Shown: positions 15,722-24,941, counted from the stretch's first letter. The stretch is DNA of 51,955 bases from Lachnospiraceae bacterium (GCA_028693165.1 JAQUVX010000027.1:1-51955); one strand, 5' to 3'. Numbers and translations: made by a program. Notes: generated by a model from the letters alone, not told the origin.

Positions 15722-15744
15722 ATGATTAGATAAATATCTATCAT
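15722..15744. promoter_or_regulatory. Candidate LysR operator between the lysR and yeiH genes
   Basis: ATGATTAGATA and TATCTATCAT form a near-perfect inverted repeat centred on 15733, with one extra base in the left arm. LysR proteins typically bind AT-rich interrupted dyads with a T-N11-A core in divergent spacers such as this one. Confidence 0.5.
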
Positions 15745-15809
15745 TTTACATTATTATTTATCCATTGTAAACTGGTAACAGAAGAAATGGCAAACGGGAG
15801 GAAAACAGA

Positions 15810-16838
15810 ATGCAGTTTATAAAGAAAAATGGAAGAGGCTTGCTGCTTTGCCTTGGGATCGCGCTGGTTTCACACGGCGCAGGGAAACGGTATCCGGTCA
15901 TCGGCGGTCCGGTCATCGCCATGATCCTCGGAATCGTGATCGGGATGTTCTGGAAGGAGAAGTGCCGGGTGCAGGAAGGGGTTCGTTTTACGTCCAGGAA
16001 GATTTTGCAGTATGCGGTGGTGCTGCTTGGATTCGGACTGAATCTGGGCGTCGTGCTGGAGACCGGGCGGCAGTCGCTTCCAATCATTTTGTCCACGGTG
16101 TCCATTTCCCTTCTCATTGCCTTTGTTTTGCACAAAACCATGCACATTCAGGGAAATATCTCGGTGCTGGTCGGAGTCGGCTCCTCCATCTGCGGCGGTT
16201 CGGCCATCGCGGCCACGGCACCGGTGATTGCGGCGGATGATGAGGAGATCGCCCAGGCCATCTCGGTTATTTTCTTATTTAATGTGCTGGCGGCGCTGCT
16301 GTTTCCGGCCTTTGGAAATGCCCTCGGCTTTTCCCATACCTCAGGGGAAGCCTTCGGCATCTTTGCCGGAACCGCGATCAACGACACCTCCTCCGTGACG
16401 GCGGCCTCCGCCACCTGGGACACCTTGTACGGACTGGGAAGTGCGACACTGGATAAAGCGGTGACGGTCAAGCTGACCCGCACCCTGATGATCATCCCGG
16501 TCACTCTGGTGCTTGCCTGTCTGCGTGCCAGAAAATCGAAGGAGAGCGGAGAGCAGATTCCCTTAAAGCAGGTATTTCCATTCTTTATCCTGTATTTTAT
16601 CGGAGCCTCCGCGATCACGACGATCGCCCAGGGCGCCGGAATCGATCTGGCTATCTTTTCTTACTTAAAGGAACTGAGCAAGTTTTTCATCGTTATGGCG
16701 ATGGCGGCCATCGGCTTCAACACGAATCTGATCCGGCTGATCCGAACGGGCGGAAAACCGATCCTGATGGGGGCTGCCTGCTGGGCGGGGATCACGGGAA
16801 TCAGCCTGATTTTGCAGAATCAGATGGGACTTTGGTGA
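15810..16838 (+). CDS. yeiH: YeiH/YadS-family putative sulfate exporter
   Basis: A 342-residue membrane protein of the UPF0324/YeiH family, with about ten predicted helices. Family landmarks visible are FGLNLGVV, VGVGSSICGGSAIAATAPVI and AGTAINDTSSVTAA. Annotation of this family as a sulfate or sulfonate exporter rests on limited evidence, so the substrate should be considered uncertain. GGGAGG lies eight bases before the ATG. It is divergent from a LysR regulator and is followed by a separate, promoter-driven ABC transporter operon. Confidence 0.85.
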   Translation: MQFIKKNGRGLLLCLGIALVSHGAGKRYPVIGGPVIAMILGIVIGMFWKEKCRVQEGVRFTSRKILQYAVVLLGFGLNLGVVLETGRQSLPIILSTVSISLLIAFVLHKTMHIQGNISVLVGVGSSICGGSAIAATAPVIAADDEEIAQAISVIFLFNVLAALLFPAFGNALGFSHTSGEAFGIFAGTAINDTSSVTAASATWDTLYGLGSATLDKAVTVKLTRTLMIIPVTLVLACLRARKSKESGEQIPLKQVFPFFILYFIGASAITTIAQGAGIDLAIFSYLKELSKFFIVMAMAAIGFNTNLIRLIRTGGKPILMGAACWAGITGISLILQNQMGLW

Positions 16839-16895
16839 GCCTGACAGACACAAAAACCAGAGCTACAACTTTTTGATTGTGGATACAACAAGGTG

Positions 16896-16924
16896 TTGAC
16901 TTAACAAAAGACCTGTGCTATACT
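16896..16924 (+). promoter_or_regulatory. Strong sigma-A promoter of the amino acid ABC transporter operon
   Basis: TTGACT (16896-16901) and TATACT (16919-16924) separated by exactly 17 bases, with an initiation region about 90 bases before the first gene. Confidence 0.85.
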
Positions 16925-16931
16925 CTCTTAC

Positions 16932-16989
16932 ATGGCTTAAGCGAGCCATAAGTCAAAGGGGACATCGCATTTTTTGCGCTGTCCTTTTT
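16932..16989 (+). promoter_or_regulatory. Leader with hairpin and terminator-like stem ahead of the ABC transporter genes
   Basis: Between promoter and first gene are a small hairpin, ATGGCT (16932-16937) with AGCCAT (16944-16949), and a second stem. The second stem pairs GGACA (16960-16964) and CGCA with TGCG and TGTCC (16980-16984), followed by five T. The second has the form of an intrinsic terminator, so the leader may attenuate transcription. No known riboswitch class was recognised. Confidence 0.55.
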
Positions 16990-17022
16990 CCTTATTAATT
17001 TATCCAAGAGGAGGATATTATT

Positions 17023-17868
17023 ATGAAAAAGAAAGCATTAGCACTGACCATGGCTGCTCTGATGGCAGCATCCCTTACCGCATGCGGCGGTAGCAAACCG
17101 GCTGAAACAACCGCAGCAGCAGAGGCGGCAACAACCGCAGCAGACACAGCGGCAGCAGATACCAGTGAGGCAGAGACCACGGCGGCAGCCAAATCCGATA
17201 AGGTATACAAAATCGCAACCGATACCACCTTCGCACCGTTCGAGTTCGAGAATGACAAGGGTGAGATGGTCGGCGTTGACTTAGACATTTTAAAAGCAAT
17301 CTCTGAGGATCAGGGCTTCCAGTATGATCTGGTAGTTGCCGGATTCTCCGCAGCCGTGACCGGTCTTGAGGCCGGCGAGTATGACGGTGTGATCGCAGGC
17401 ATGTCCATTACCGATGAGAGAAAAGCAAAATATGATTTCTCCGAGCCGTATTATGATTCGGGTGTCGGCATGGCCGTGACCGCAGATTCTGACATCACCT
17501 CCTATGATGGGCTGAAGGATAAGACCGTGGCAGCCAAGATCGGTACCGAGGGCTGTGCATTTGCAGAGTCCATCGCAGATCAGTATGGCTTTACGATCAA
17601 TCAGTTCGAGGATTCCTCCAGCATGTATCAGGATGTACTGGCAGGCAACTCCGTAGCATGTTTCGATGATTATCCGGTTCTGGGCTATGAGATTTCCAGA
17701 GGCACGGCTCTGAAGCTGCCGATGGATATGGAGCGCGGTTCTTCCTATGGTTTCGCAACCTTGAAGGGTGCAAATCCGGAACTGGTAGAGATGTTTGACG
17801 CAGGTCTTAAGAATCTGAAGGACAGCGGCAAGTACGAGGAGATTCTGAATACTTACATCAGCAAATAA
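17023..17868 (+). CDS. Polar amino acid ABC transporter, substrate-binding lipoprotein
   Basis: A 281-residue extracellular binding protein. The signal peptide ends with the lipobox LTAC, Cys21 being the predicted lipidated residue. A 40-residue Ala/Thr/Glu-rich tether follows (to about residue 60). The mature family-3 solute-binding domain starts KVYKIATDTTFAPFEFEND and contains GVDLDILKAI and GVIAGMSITDERKAKYDFSEPYYDSG, a typical signature of polar amino acid or cystine/glutamine binding proteins. It is the first gene of a three-gene operon with permease and ATPase. The ligand cannot be read from the sequence. Confidence 0.92.
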   Translation: MKKKALALTMAALMAASLTACGGSKPAETTAAAEAATTAADTAAADTSEAETTAAAKSDKVYKIATDTTFAPFEFENDKGEMVGVDLDILKAISEDQGFQYDLVVAGFSAAVTGLEAGEYDGVIAGMSITDERKAKYDFSEPYYDSGVGMAVTADSDITSYDGLKDKTVAAKIGTEGCAFAESIADQYGFTINQFEDSSSMYQDVLAGNSVACFDDYPVLGYEISRGTALKLPMDMERGSSYGFATLKGANPELVEMFDAGLKNLKDSGKYEEILNTYISK

Positions 17869-17895
17869 ACTAAAAAAAACGACAGGTGACAGAAC

Positions 17896-18579
17896 ATGGC
17901 AATCATAGATATACTGGTACGATATTTTCCATCCTTTAATACTGCGCTTGGCGCGACACTGAAGCTCACGGTCATCTCTCTTTTGATGGCGACCGTGCTT
18001 GGTGTGGTGTTCGGACTCTTCAAGGTCTCCGGGATCAGGCCGCTGAAACTCATTGCAAATATTTATATCGACATTATCCGCGGAACGCCGCTTATGGTAC
18101 AGACCATGATCGTGTTTTACGGTATCAGTCAGGTGCTCCGGCCGCTGGGCTTTTCCTGGGGCAACATCGGAGGGGCCTACACCGCAGGTGCGGTCACCCT
18201 GAGCTTAAATGCAGGTGCCTACATGGCTGAGATCATCCGCGGCGGTATTGAGGCAATCGACAAAGGACAGATGGAGGCAGCCAGAAGTCTGGGACTGCCC
18301 TACGGAAAGGCGATGAGAAAGGTCATTCTTCCGCAGGCATTCCGCACGATGATGCCGTCCATTATCAATCAGTTTATCATCTCCCTGAAGGATACTTCCC
18401 TGATTTCGATCATCGGAATCAGGGAGCTGACTCAGAACGGCAAGATCATTGCGGCCAATTCCGCATCCATGGTCATGGCGATCTGGGTGGTGGTTGCATT
18501 GTATTACCTGGTGATCTGTACGATGCTTTCCAAGGTTGCCCTGGTGGTAGAGAGGAAGGTGTCTTATGGAAAGCAGTAA
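17896..18579 (+). CDS. Polar amino acid ABC transporter, permease
   Basis: A 227-residue HisM/GlnP-type inner membrane permease with about five helices. RGTPLMVQ is the family's cytoplasmic segment. [24 protein letters not shown] is the EAA loop that docks onto the ATPase. [15 protein letters not shown] is also typical. The gene starts 27 bases after the binding protein and overlaps the ATPase gene by 14 bases, indicating coupled translation. A single permease gene implies a homodimeric channel. Confidence 0.93.
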   Translation: MAIIDILVRYFPSFNTALGATLKLTVISLLMATVLGVVFGLFKVSGIRPLKLIANIYIDIIRGTPLMVQTMIVFYGISQVLRPLGFSWGNIGGAYTAGAVTLSLNAGAYMAEIIRGGIEAIDKGQMEAARSLGLPYGKAMRKVILPQAFRTMMPSIINQFIISLKDTSLISIIGIRELTQNGKIIAANSASMVMAIWVVVALYYLVICTMLSKVALVVERKVSYGKQ

Positions 18580-19300
18580 GATTTCCGTACAAAATTTAAA
18601 GAAGAGCTTCGGAAAGCTGGAAGTGTTAAAGGGGATCAGTGTGGAGGTCGCAGAGGGCGAGGTCGTGTGTCTCATCGGGCCCTCCGGTTCCGGCAAGAGC
18701 ACCTTTCTTCGCTGCTTAAACCGCCTGGAGAAGATCACGGCAGGCGAAGTGATCGTGGATGGACATCCGATTTCCGATCCCAACGTCAATATCAACAAGG
18801 TGCGTGAGAACATCGGCATGGTGTTCCAGCATTTTAATCTGTTCCCGCATCTGTCCGTCAAGGAGAATATCACCCTGGCGCCGACGGAATTAAACCGTAT
18901 GAACAAGGAAGAGGCCGAGGGAAAGGCGATGGAGCTTTTAGACCGCGTTGGCCTGCACGACAAGGCAGATGCCTATCCGGGACAGCTCTCAGGCGGACAG
19001 AAGCAGAGGGTGGCAATCGCCCGTTCGCTGGCGATGAATCCCGATATCATGCTGTTCGATGAGCCGACCAGTGCGCTGGACCCGGAGATGGTCGGCGAGG
19101 TGCTGGAGGTTATGAAGCAGTTGGCGGCCGACGGTATGACCATGGTGGTCGTCACGCATGAGATGGGCTTTGCCCGTGAAGTGGCGGACCGCGTGATCTT
19201 TATGGACGACGGCTGCATCGTGGAGGAAGGGACTCCGGAGGAGATTTTCTCTCACCCGAAGGAGGAACGGACCATCAGTTTTTTAAACAAAGTTCTTTAA
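18566..19300 (+). CDS. Polar amino acid ABC transporter, ATP-binding protein
   Basis: A 244-residue GlnQ/HisP-type ATPase. Walker A is GPSGSGKST, the Q-loop is in [12 protein letters not shown], the ABC signature is LSGGQKQR, and Walker B is [14 protein letters not shown], with the switch His in [10 protein letters not shown]. All catalytic elements are intact. It is the last gene of the operon and overlaps the permease gene; AGGAAGG lies before its ATG, within the permease frame. A strong terminator follows at 19310. Confidence 0.95.
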   Translation: MESSKISVQNLKKSFGKLEVLKGISVEVAEGEVVCLIGPSGSGKSTFLRCLNRLEKITAGEVIVDGHPISDPNVNINKVRENIGMVFQHFNLFPHLSVKENITLAPTELNRMNKEEAEGKAMELLDRVGLHDKADAYPGQLSGGQKQRVAIARSLAMNPDIMLFDEPTSALDPEMVGEVLEVMKQLAADGMTMVVVTHEMGFAREVADRVIFMDDGCIVEEGTPEEIFSHPKEERTISFLNKVL

Positions 19301-19309
19301 TCATCTTCA

Positions 19310-19353
19310 AAAGAGGTATCGTGTGCAGGAAACTGCGCGGGATACCTCTTTTT
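19310..19353 (+). terminator. Terminator of the amino acid ABC transporter operon
   Basis: AAGAGGTATC (19311-19320) pairs with GATACCTCTT (19341-19350), followed by a T-run. Confidence 0.85.
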
Positions 19354-19418
19354 GCTTGCATTCTCAACCAGTTTTTGTGTATAATAGCATGGGATTACAC
19401 TAGATATGGAGGAATATC

Positions 19419-21338
19419 ATGGCAAAAGCACAGTATAATGCAGACAGTATTACCGTCCTGGAAGGGCTGGAGGCAGTCCGAAAACGGCCGGGTATGTATA
19501 TAGGCGGAGTGGGGACCAAGGGCCTCAACCATTTGATCTATGAGATCGTGGACAATGCGGTGGACGAGCATCTGGCCGGCTACTGCAATACGATCTGGGT
19601 AACGCTGGAGAAGGACGGTTCCTGTACGGTAAAGGACAGCGGGCGTGGTATTCCGGTAGAGATGCATAAGAAGGGCGTATCGGCGGAGCGTATCGTATTT
19701 TCCACACTTCATGCCGGAGGCAAATTCGACAACACGGCTTACAAGACCAGCGGCGGTCTTCATGGGGTCGGATCTTCCGTTGTCAATGCATTGTCTGTCC
19801 ATATGGAAGTGAAGGTATATAAGAACGGAGCGATTCATCACGATGCCTACGAAAAAGGCATTCCGGTCATCAAGCTGGAAAATGGACTGCTGCCGGTCAT
19901 CGGAAAGACGAAGGAGACCGGAACCGAGATCAATTTTCTGCCGGACGGAGAGATTTTTGAAAAGACACGCTTCAAGGCAGACTGGTTAAAAAGCCGTCTG
20001 CATGAGACAGCCTACTTAAATCCGGGTCTGTCCATCTACTATGCCAACAAGCGGACAGGCGAGGAGGAGACCGTCACCTACCACGAGCCGGAGGGAATCG
20101 TGGCTTACGTGAAGGAACTCAACAACGGCAAGACTCCGGTTCACGATCCGATCTATTTCAAGAGTGAGGTGGATCATATCGAGGTGGAGGTTGCCATTCA
20201 GTTTGTCGATACCTTTGAAGAAAATATTCTCGGCTTCTGCAACAATATTTTCACGCAGGAGGGCGGCACGCATCTGATTGGCTTCAAGACGCGGTTTACC
20301 CAGATGATCAATACCTATGCAAAAGAGCTGGGTATTTTAAAGGATAAAGATCCGAATTTTACCGGTGCCGACACGCGAAACGGCATGACCGCGCTGGTGG
20401 CGATCAAGCACCCGGACCCGATTTTCGAGGGACAGACCAAGACCAAGCTGGCAAGCGCCGATGCGACCAAGGCGGTCTTTACCATCTGCGGCGACCTGCT
20501 GCAGCATTATTTTGACCGGAATTTAGAAGTGCTGAAGGCGATCATCGCCTGTGCGGAAAAATCGGCAAAGATCCGCAAGGCGGAGGAAAAAGCCAAGACG
20601 AATATGCTGACCCGATCCAAATTCTCCTTTGACAGCAACGGCAAGCTCGCCAACTGTGAGAGTCGGGATGCGGAAAAATGCGAGATTTTCATCGTGGAGG
20701 GAGATTCGGCAGGCGGTTCGGCCAAGACGGCACGAAACCGGATGTATCAGGCCATTCTGCCGATCCGTGGAAAGATCTTAAACGTGGAGAAGGCTTCCAT
20801 GGACAAGGTGCTTGCCAATGCGGAGATCAAGACCATGATCAACACCTTCGGCTGCGGATTTTCGGAAGGCTACGGCAATGACTTTGACATTACCAAGCTG
20901 CGGTATCACAAGATTATCCTGATGACCGATGCGGATGTGGACGGAAGCCATATTGACACGCTGCTTCTGACGTTTTTGTACCGCTTTATGCCGGAGCTGA
21001 TCCAGAACGGCCATGTGTTTATCGCCATGCCGCCGCTCTACAAGGTGATTCCGTCCCGCGGCGAGGAACAGTACCTGTATGATGATAAGGAATTGGAGCG
21101 CTACCGGAAGAACCATAAGGGGGATTTCCGGCTGCAGCGCTACAAAGGTCTGGGCGAGATGGACCCACAGCAGCTTTGGGAGACCACGCTTGACCCGGAA
21201 TACCGCGTCCTCAAGCGGGTGGAGATCGAGGATGCCAGACTGGCTTCGGAAGTGACCGAGATGCTGATGGGAAGCGATGTGCCGCCCAGAAGACAGTTCA
21301 TCTATGACCATGCGGATGAAGCAGAGATCGATGCGTAA
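19419..21338 (+). CDS. parE: Topoisomerase IV subunit B (ParE), GyrB-like
   Basis: A 639-residue type IIA topoisomerase ATPase subunit. The N terminus has the GHKL fold with EIVDNAVDEHLAGYC and SGRGIPVEMHKK. The transducer domain follows, then a TOPRIM domain with VEGDSAGGSAK, ILPIRGKILNVEKA and the metal-binding acidic triad DADVDGSH. It ends with RYKGLGEMDPQQLWETTLDP. Length and motifs fit both GyrB and ParE. I favour ParE because recF/dnaA-type replication-origin neighbours are absent and the partner subunit uses ParC numbering. parC starts 11 bases downstream. GGAGG precedes the ATG by a few bases. Confidence 0.8.
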   Translation: MAKAQYNADSITVLEGLEAVRKRPGMYIGGVGTKGLNHLIYEIVDNAVDEHLAGYCNTIWVTLEKDGSCTVKDSGRGIPVEMHKKGVSAERIVFSTLHAGGKFDNTAYKTSGGLHGVGSSVVNALSVHMEVKVYKNGAIHHDAYEKGIPVIKLENGLLPVIGKTKETGTEINFLPDGEIFEKTRFKADWLKSRLHETAYLNPGLSIYYANKRTGEEETVTYHEPEGIVAYVKELNNGKTPVHDPIYFKSEVDHIEVEVAIQFVDTFEENILGFCNNIFTQEGGTHLIGFKTRFTQMINTYAKELGILKDKDPNFTGADTRNGMTALVAIKHPDPIFEGQTKTKLASADATKAVFTICGDLLQHYFDRNLEVLKAIIACAEKSAKIRKAEEKAKTNMLTRSKFSFDSNGKLANCESRDAEKCEIFIVEGDSAGGSAKTARNRMYQAILPIRGKILNVEKASMDKVLANAEIKTMINTFGCGFSEGYGNDFDITKLRYHKIILMTDADVDGSHIDTLLLTFLYRFMPELIQNGHVFIAMPPLYKVIPSRGEEQYLYDDKELERYRKNHKGDFRLQRYKGLGEMDPQQLWETTLDPEYRVLKRVEIEDARLASEVTEMLMGSDVPPRRQFIYDHADEAEIDA

Positions 21339-21349
21339 GGAGAAAAGAA

Positions 21350-23587
21350 ATGGCTGAGAAGATAATAACAACGGAATTTTCGGAGGAGATGCAGCGCAGT
21401 TATCTGAACTACTCCATGAGCGTCATCACCGCACGGGCGATTCCAGATGCACGGGACGGATTAAAGCCGGTACAGCGGCGCGTCCTCTATGATATGAGTG
21501 AACTGAGACTGAACTCGGATAAGCCGCACCGCAAATCGGCACGTATTGTCGGTGATACCATGGGTAAATATCACCCCCACGGCGACAGTTCCATCTACGA
21601 GACGCTGGTCGTGATGTCACAGAACTTTAAAAAGGGCATGGCGCTGGTGGACGGTCATGGAAACTTTGGCTCCATTGAGGGCGACGGCGCGGCGGCCATG
21701 CGATATACCGAGGCAAGGCTTCAGAAGTTTGCCGAGGAGGTTTACTTAAAGGATCTGGATAAGACGGTGGATTTTGTGCCGAACTACGATGAGTCGGAGA
21801 AGGAGCCGGAGGTGCTTCCGGTTCGTGTGCCGAACCTTCTGATCAACGGTGCCGATGGAATCGCGGTCGGCATGAGCACCAGCATCCCGCCTCACAATCT
21901 GGGCGAGGTAATCGATCTGGTGCAGGCGTACATCGACGATCCGGAGATTTCACTGGAGGAGATGATCGAGCGGATGCCGGGGCCGGATTTCCCGACCGGG
22001 GGCATTATCGCAAACAAAAAGGAGCTGGCGGAGATTTACGCCACCGGGGCCGGAAAGATCAAGCTGCGCGGCAAAATGGAAGTAGAGCTTGGCAAGCGGC
22101 GCACCGACAAGGATAAGCTGGTTATCAGCGAGATTCCGTATACCATGATCGGAGCGGGCATCAACAAATTCCTGATGGACGTGGCAGATCTGGTGGAGAG
22201 CCGGAAGCTGACGGATGTGGTGGATATCTCCAACCAGTCCAACAAGGACGGCATCCGCATCGTGCTGGAACTCAAGAAGGACGCGGACATCGACAAGATC
22301 AAGAATATCCTCTACAAGAAGACCAAGCTGGAGGATACCTTCGGCGTGAATATGCTGGCGATCGCTCATGGCAGGCCGGAAACTCTGACGCTGAAAGGAA
22401 TTCTCTCCAACTATCTGGAATTCCAGTATGAGAATGCGACCCGCAAGTATCAGGCGCTTCTGGAAAAGGAGCTGGAGAAAAAGGAGATTCGCGAGGGCCT
22501 GATCAAAGCCTGTGACGTGATCGACTTGATCATCGCGATCCTGCGCGGTTCCCGGAATCTAAAGGATGCCAAAGCCTGTCTGATGCAGGGTGATATCTCC
22601 AACATTCAGTTCAAACATCCGGGTTTTGAGGAGGATGCCAGACAGCTTCGTTTTACAGAGAAGCAGGCTTCGGCCATTCTGGAGATGCGCCTGTATAAAT
22701 TGATTGGCCTGGAAATCCTCGCCCTGGAAAAAGAATACAAGGAATGTGTGAAGAAAATTGCGGAGTACCAGAAAATCTTGAAAAATCGTACAAATATGAA
22801 TGTGGTCATCAAGGAAGATCTCGCGCAGATCAAAAACGAGTTTGCAACGCCAAGAAAGACCGTGATCGAGGACGGCCGGGAAGCGGTCTATGAGGAAGCA
22901 CCGATGGAGGTTCAGGAGGTGGTCTTTGTCATGGACAAATTCGGCTACTGCAAGGTATTGGACCGCGCGACCTACGACCGCAACCAGGAGGCGATCGAGA
23001 GCGATTACCGCTACATTATCCCGTGCCTGAACACGGACAAGCTGTGCATTTTCACGGACAAGGGCAATCTGCATCAGACCAAGCTGCAGGACATCCCCAA
23101 TGCGAAGCTGCGGGACAAGGGCACGCCAATCGACAACGTAAGCAAATACGAGGGCAGCAAAGAGGAGATTATCTTCCTGACGAGCCTCGGACGTCTGACG
23201 GGACAGATGCTTCTATTTGCCACGAAGATGGCGATGGTCAAACAGGTTCCGGCGGAGGAATTCATCACCAACAACCGCACCGTGGCCTCCACAAAGCTTC
23301 AGGAGGAGGACGAAATTGCCGTGATCCGCGTGGTGGGAGCCGAGCAGGATGTGGTGCTGCAGACCAGCGGCGATATGTTCCTGCGTTTTGCCATGGAAGA
23401 GATTCCGGAGATGAAGAAGAATTCCCGCGGTGTGCGCGGCATCAAGCTGGGGAAGGGCGAGGAGCTGGAACAGATCTATTTCGTAACCCAGGAATCGGTG
23501 ATTCTTTATAAGAACAAAGAAGTCCATTTAAACAAGATCAAGATCGGAAGACGGGACGGAAAAGGGACCAAGGCGCGGCTCAATTGA
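21350..23587 (+). CDS. parC: Topoisomerase IV subunit A (ParC), GyrA-like
   Basis: A 745-residue cleavage and religation subunit. The catalytic tyrosine is Y119 in AAAMRYTEARL. The quinolone-determining region YHPHGDSSIYE places Ser at 80 and Glu at 84, the same numbering as ParC of E. coli and GrlA of S. aureus, and both residues are the drug-sensitive forms. The C-terminal beta-pinwheel (about residues 510-745) lacks a canonical QRRGGKG GyrA box at its start; instead, GRRDGKG occurs at the very end. That favours a topoisomerase IV (decatenation) role over gyrase supercoiling, but does not prove it. It forms a two-gene operon with parE. Confidence 0.8.
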   Translation: MAEKIITTEFSEEMQRSYLNYSMSVITARAIPDARDGLKPVQRRVLYDMSELRLNSDKPHRKSARIVGDTMGKYHPHGDSSIYETLVVMSQNFKKGMALVDGHGNFGSIEGDGAAAMRYTEARLQKFAEEVYLKDLDKTVDFVPNYDESEKEPEVLPVRVPNLLINGADGIAVGMSTSIPPHNLGEVIDLVQAYIDDPEISLEEMIERMPGPDFPTGGIIANKKELAEIYATGAGKIKLRGKMEVELGKRRTDKDKLVISEIPYTMIGAGINKFLMDVADLVESRKLTDVVDISNQSNKDGIRIVLELKKDADIDKIKNILYKKTKLEDTFGVNMLAIAHGRPETLTLKGILSNYLEFQYENATRKYQALLEKELEKKEIREGLIKACDVIDLIIAILRGSRNLKDAKACLMQGDISNIQFKHPGFEEDARQLRFTEKQASAILEMRLYKLIGLEILALEKEYKECVKKIAEYQKILKNRTNMNVVIKEDLAQIKNEFATPRKTVIEDGREAVYEEAPMEVQEVVFVMDKFGYCKVLDRATYDRNQEAIESDYRYIIPCLNTDKLCIFTDKGNLHQTKLQDIPNAKLRDKGTPIDNVSKYEGSKEEIIFLTSLGRLTGQMLLFATKMAMVKQVPAEEFITNNRTVASTKLQEEDEIAVIRVVGAEQDVVLQTSGDMFLRFAMEEIPEMKKNSRGVRGIKLGKGEELEQIYFVTQESVILYKNKEVHLNKIKIGRRDGKGTKARLN

Positions 23588-23649
23588 TGCTCCTATCACC
23601 GGAGATTCCGTGACTCGCGAGCAAATGTTTTGCATATAAAGAGAATGTA

Positions 23650-23681
23650 CGCGAGAGAAATACAAATGTATTTTTCTCGCG
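23650..23681. terminator. 14-base hairpin between parC and asd
   Basis: The arms at 23650-23663 and 23668-23681 pair over 14 positions (one G-U), with an AAAT loop. There is no clean T-run beyond it on the plus strand, so it may be a terminator of parC or an operator-like dyad: it sits eight bases upstream of the -35 box of asd. Confidence 0.5.
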
Positions 23682-23689
23682 AATAAGTA

Positions 23690-23718
23690 TTGATTTTTCC
23701 CTCGATTTGGGCTATTCT
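23690..23718 (+). promoter_or_regulatory. Promoter of asd
   Basis: TTGATT (23690-23695), 17 bases, TATTCT (23713-23718). Confidence 0.65.
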
Positions 23719-23773
23719 AGTCAGGAATTCATTTTGAAGTTACGATATGAGGAGAAAAGAGGAGCTTGCAATT

Positions 23774-24859
23774 ATGGAAAAGAAGTTGAAAGTTGGCGTA
23801 CTTGGTGCGACCGGTATGGTAGGTCAGAGATTTATCTCCCTTTTGGAGAATCACCCGTGGTATGAGGTCGTGACCGTGGCGGCCAGCCCTCGTTCTGCAG
23901 GAAAAACCTACGAAGAAGCGGTTGGCGGACGCTGGAAGATGACGACTCCGATGCCGGAAGCCGTAAAGAAGCTTGTCGTTATGAATGTCAATGAAGTAGA
24001 GAAGGTTGCATCCGGCGTGGATTTCGTGTTCAGCGCGGTTGATATGACCAAAGAAGAGATCAAAGCAATCGAGGAGGCCTATGCAAAGACCGAGACCCCG
24101 GTTGTTTCCAATAACAGCGCACACCGCTGGACCCCGGATGTGCCGATGGTGGTACCGGAGATCAACCCGGAACATTTTAAAGTCATCGAGTTCCAGAAGA
24201 AACGCCTGGGCACTCAAAAAGGCTTCATCGCAGTCAAACCAAACTGCTCCATTCAGAGCTATGCACCGGTGCTGTCCGCATGGAAAGAGTTTGAACCCTA
24301 TGAGGTGGTTGCGACCACGTATCAGGCGATTTCCGGCGCAGGAAAGACCTTCCGGGAATGGCCGGAGATGGAGGGAAATATCATCCCTTACATCGGCGGC
24401 GAGGAAGAGAAGAGCGAGCAGGAGCCGCTTCGGATCTGGGGCGAGATCAAGGATGGCGTGATCGTGAAGGCGGCTGAGCCGGTGATCACCTGCCAGTGTA
24501 TCCGTGTCCCGGTTTTGAATGGTCATACCGCAGCCGTTTTCGTGAAGTTCCGCAAGAAAGCGACCAAGGAGGAGCTGATCGACCGCATGCTTAAGTTCAA
24601 GGGACTTCCGCAGGAGCTTGCGCTTCCGAGCGCACCGAAGCAGTTCATCCAGTATCTGGAGGAGGACAATCGCCCGCAGGTTACCATGGATGTTGACTTT
24701 GAGAACGGCATGGGAATCTCCGTTGGCCGTTTAAGAGAAGATACCGTATACGATTATAAGTTTGTAGGTCTGTCTCACAACACCGTGCGCGGTGCAGCAG
24801 GCGGTGCCGTTCTCTGTGCAGAGCTTCTGACCGCACAGGGCTATATTCAGGCGAAATAA
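23774..24859 (+). CDS. asd: Aspartate-semialdehyde dehydrogenase
   Basis: A 361-residue NADP-dependent enzyme converting aspartyl phosphate to aspartate semialdehyde, the branch point to lysine/diaminopimelate, methionine and threonine. The Rossmann motif is GVLGATGMVGQRF, and the nucleophile is C158 in KPNCSIQ. NNSAHRWTPDVPMVVPEINP and AISGAGK place it in the archaeal/fungal-type ASADH branch, which is longer than the E. coli enzyme and occurs in Clostridia. The ATG at 23774 follows AAGAGGAG; an in-frame ATG at 23747 is less likely. A 19-base terminator hairpin follows, so the gene is probably monocistronic. Confidence 0.92.
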   Translation: MEKKLKVGVLGATGMVGQRFISLLENHPWYEVVTVAASPRSAGKTYEEAVGGRWKMTTPMPEAVKKLVVMNVNEVEKVASGVDFVFSAVDMTKEEIKAIEEAYAKTETPVVSNNSAHRWTPDVPMVVPEINPEHFKVIEFQKKRLGTQKGFIAVKPNCSIQSYAPVLSAWKEFEPYEVVATTYQAISGAGKTFREWPEMEGNIIPYIGGEEEKSEQEPLRIWGEIKDGVIVKAAEPVITCQCIRVPVLNGHTAAVFVKFRKKATKEELIDRMLKFKGLPQELALPSAPKQFIQYLEEDNRPQVTMDVDFENGMGISVGRLREDTVYDYKFVGLSHNTVRGAAGGAVLCAELLTAQGYIQAK

Positions 24860-24941
24860 GTTCCAGTGTTACGGTTCAGATGTCCCATTTATTTATGGTA
24901 TAAAATGCTGATTTTACATATTTTATTTTATGCCAGATTCA

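Noticed and set aside
16896-16956. TTGACTT/AAGTCAA inverted pair taken as an RNA stem
   Set aside because: The left arm is the -35 box and is not transcribed, so it cannot form in the RNA; it could only matter at the DNA level.
18205-18963. A 252-codon minus-strand open frame over the ABC permease and ATPase
   Set aside because: Shadow of two overlapping ABC genes with all functional motifs.
19419-23587. Assignment as gyrB-gyrA
   Set aside because: Possible, but the A subunit has ParC-type numbering (S80, E84, Y119) and no canonical GyrA box at the start of its C-terminal domain, and no recF/dnaA-type neighbours are present. Kept as parE-parC with moderate confidence.
23729-24526. A 265-codon minus-strand open frame over asd
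   Set aside because: Shadow of asd; biased composition and no family resemblance.
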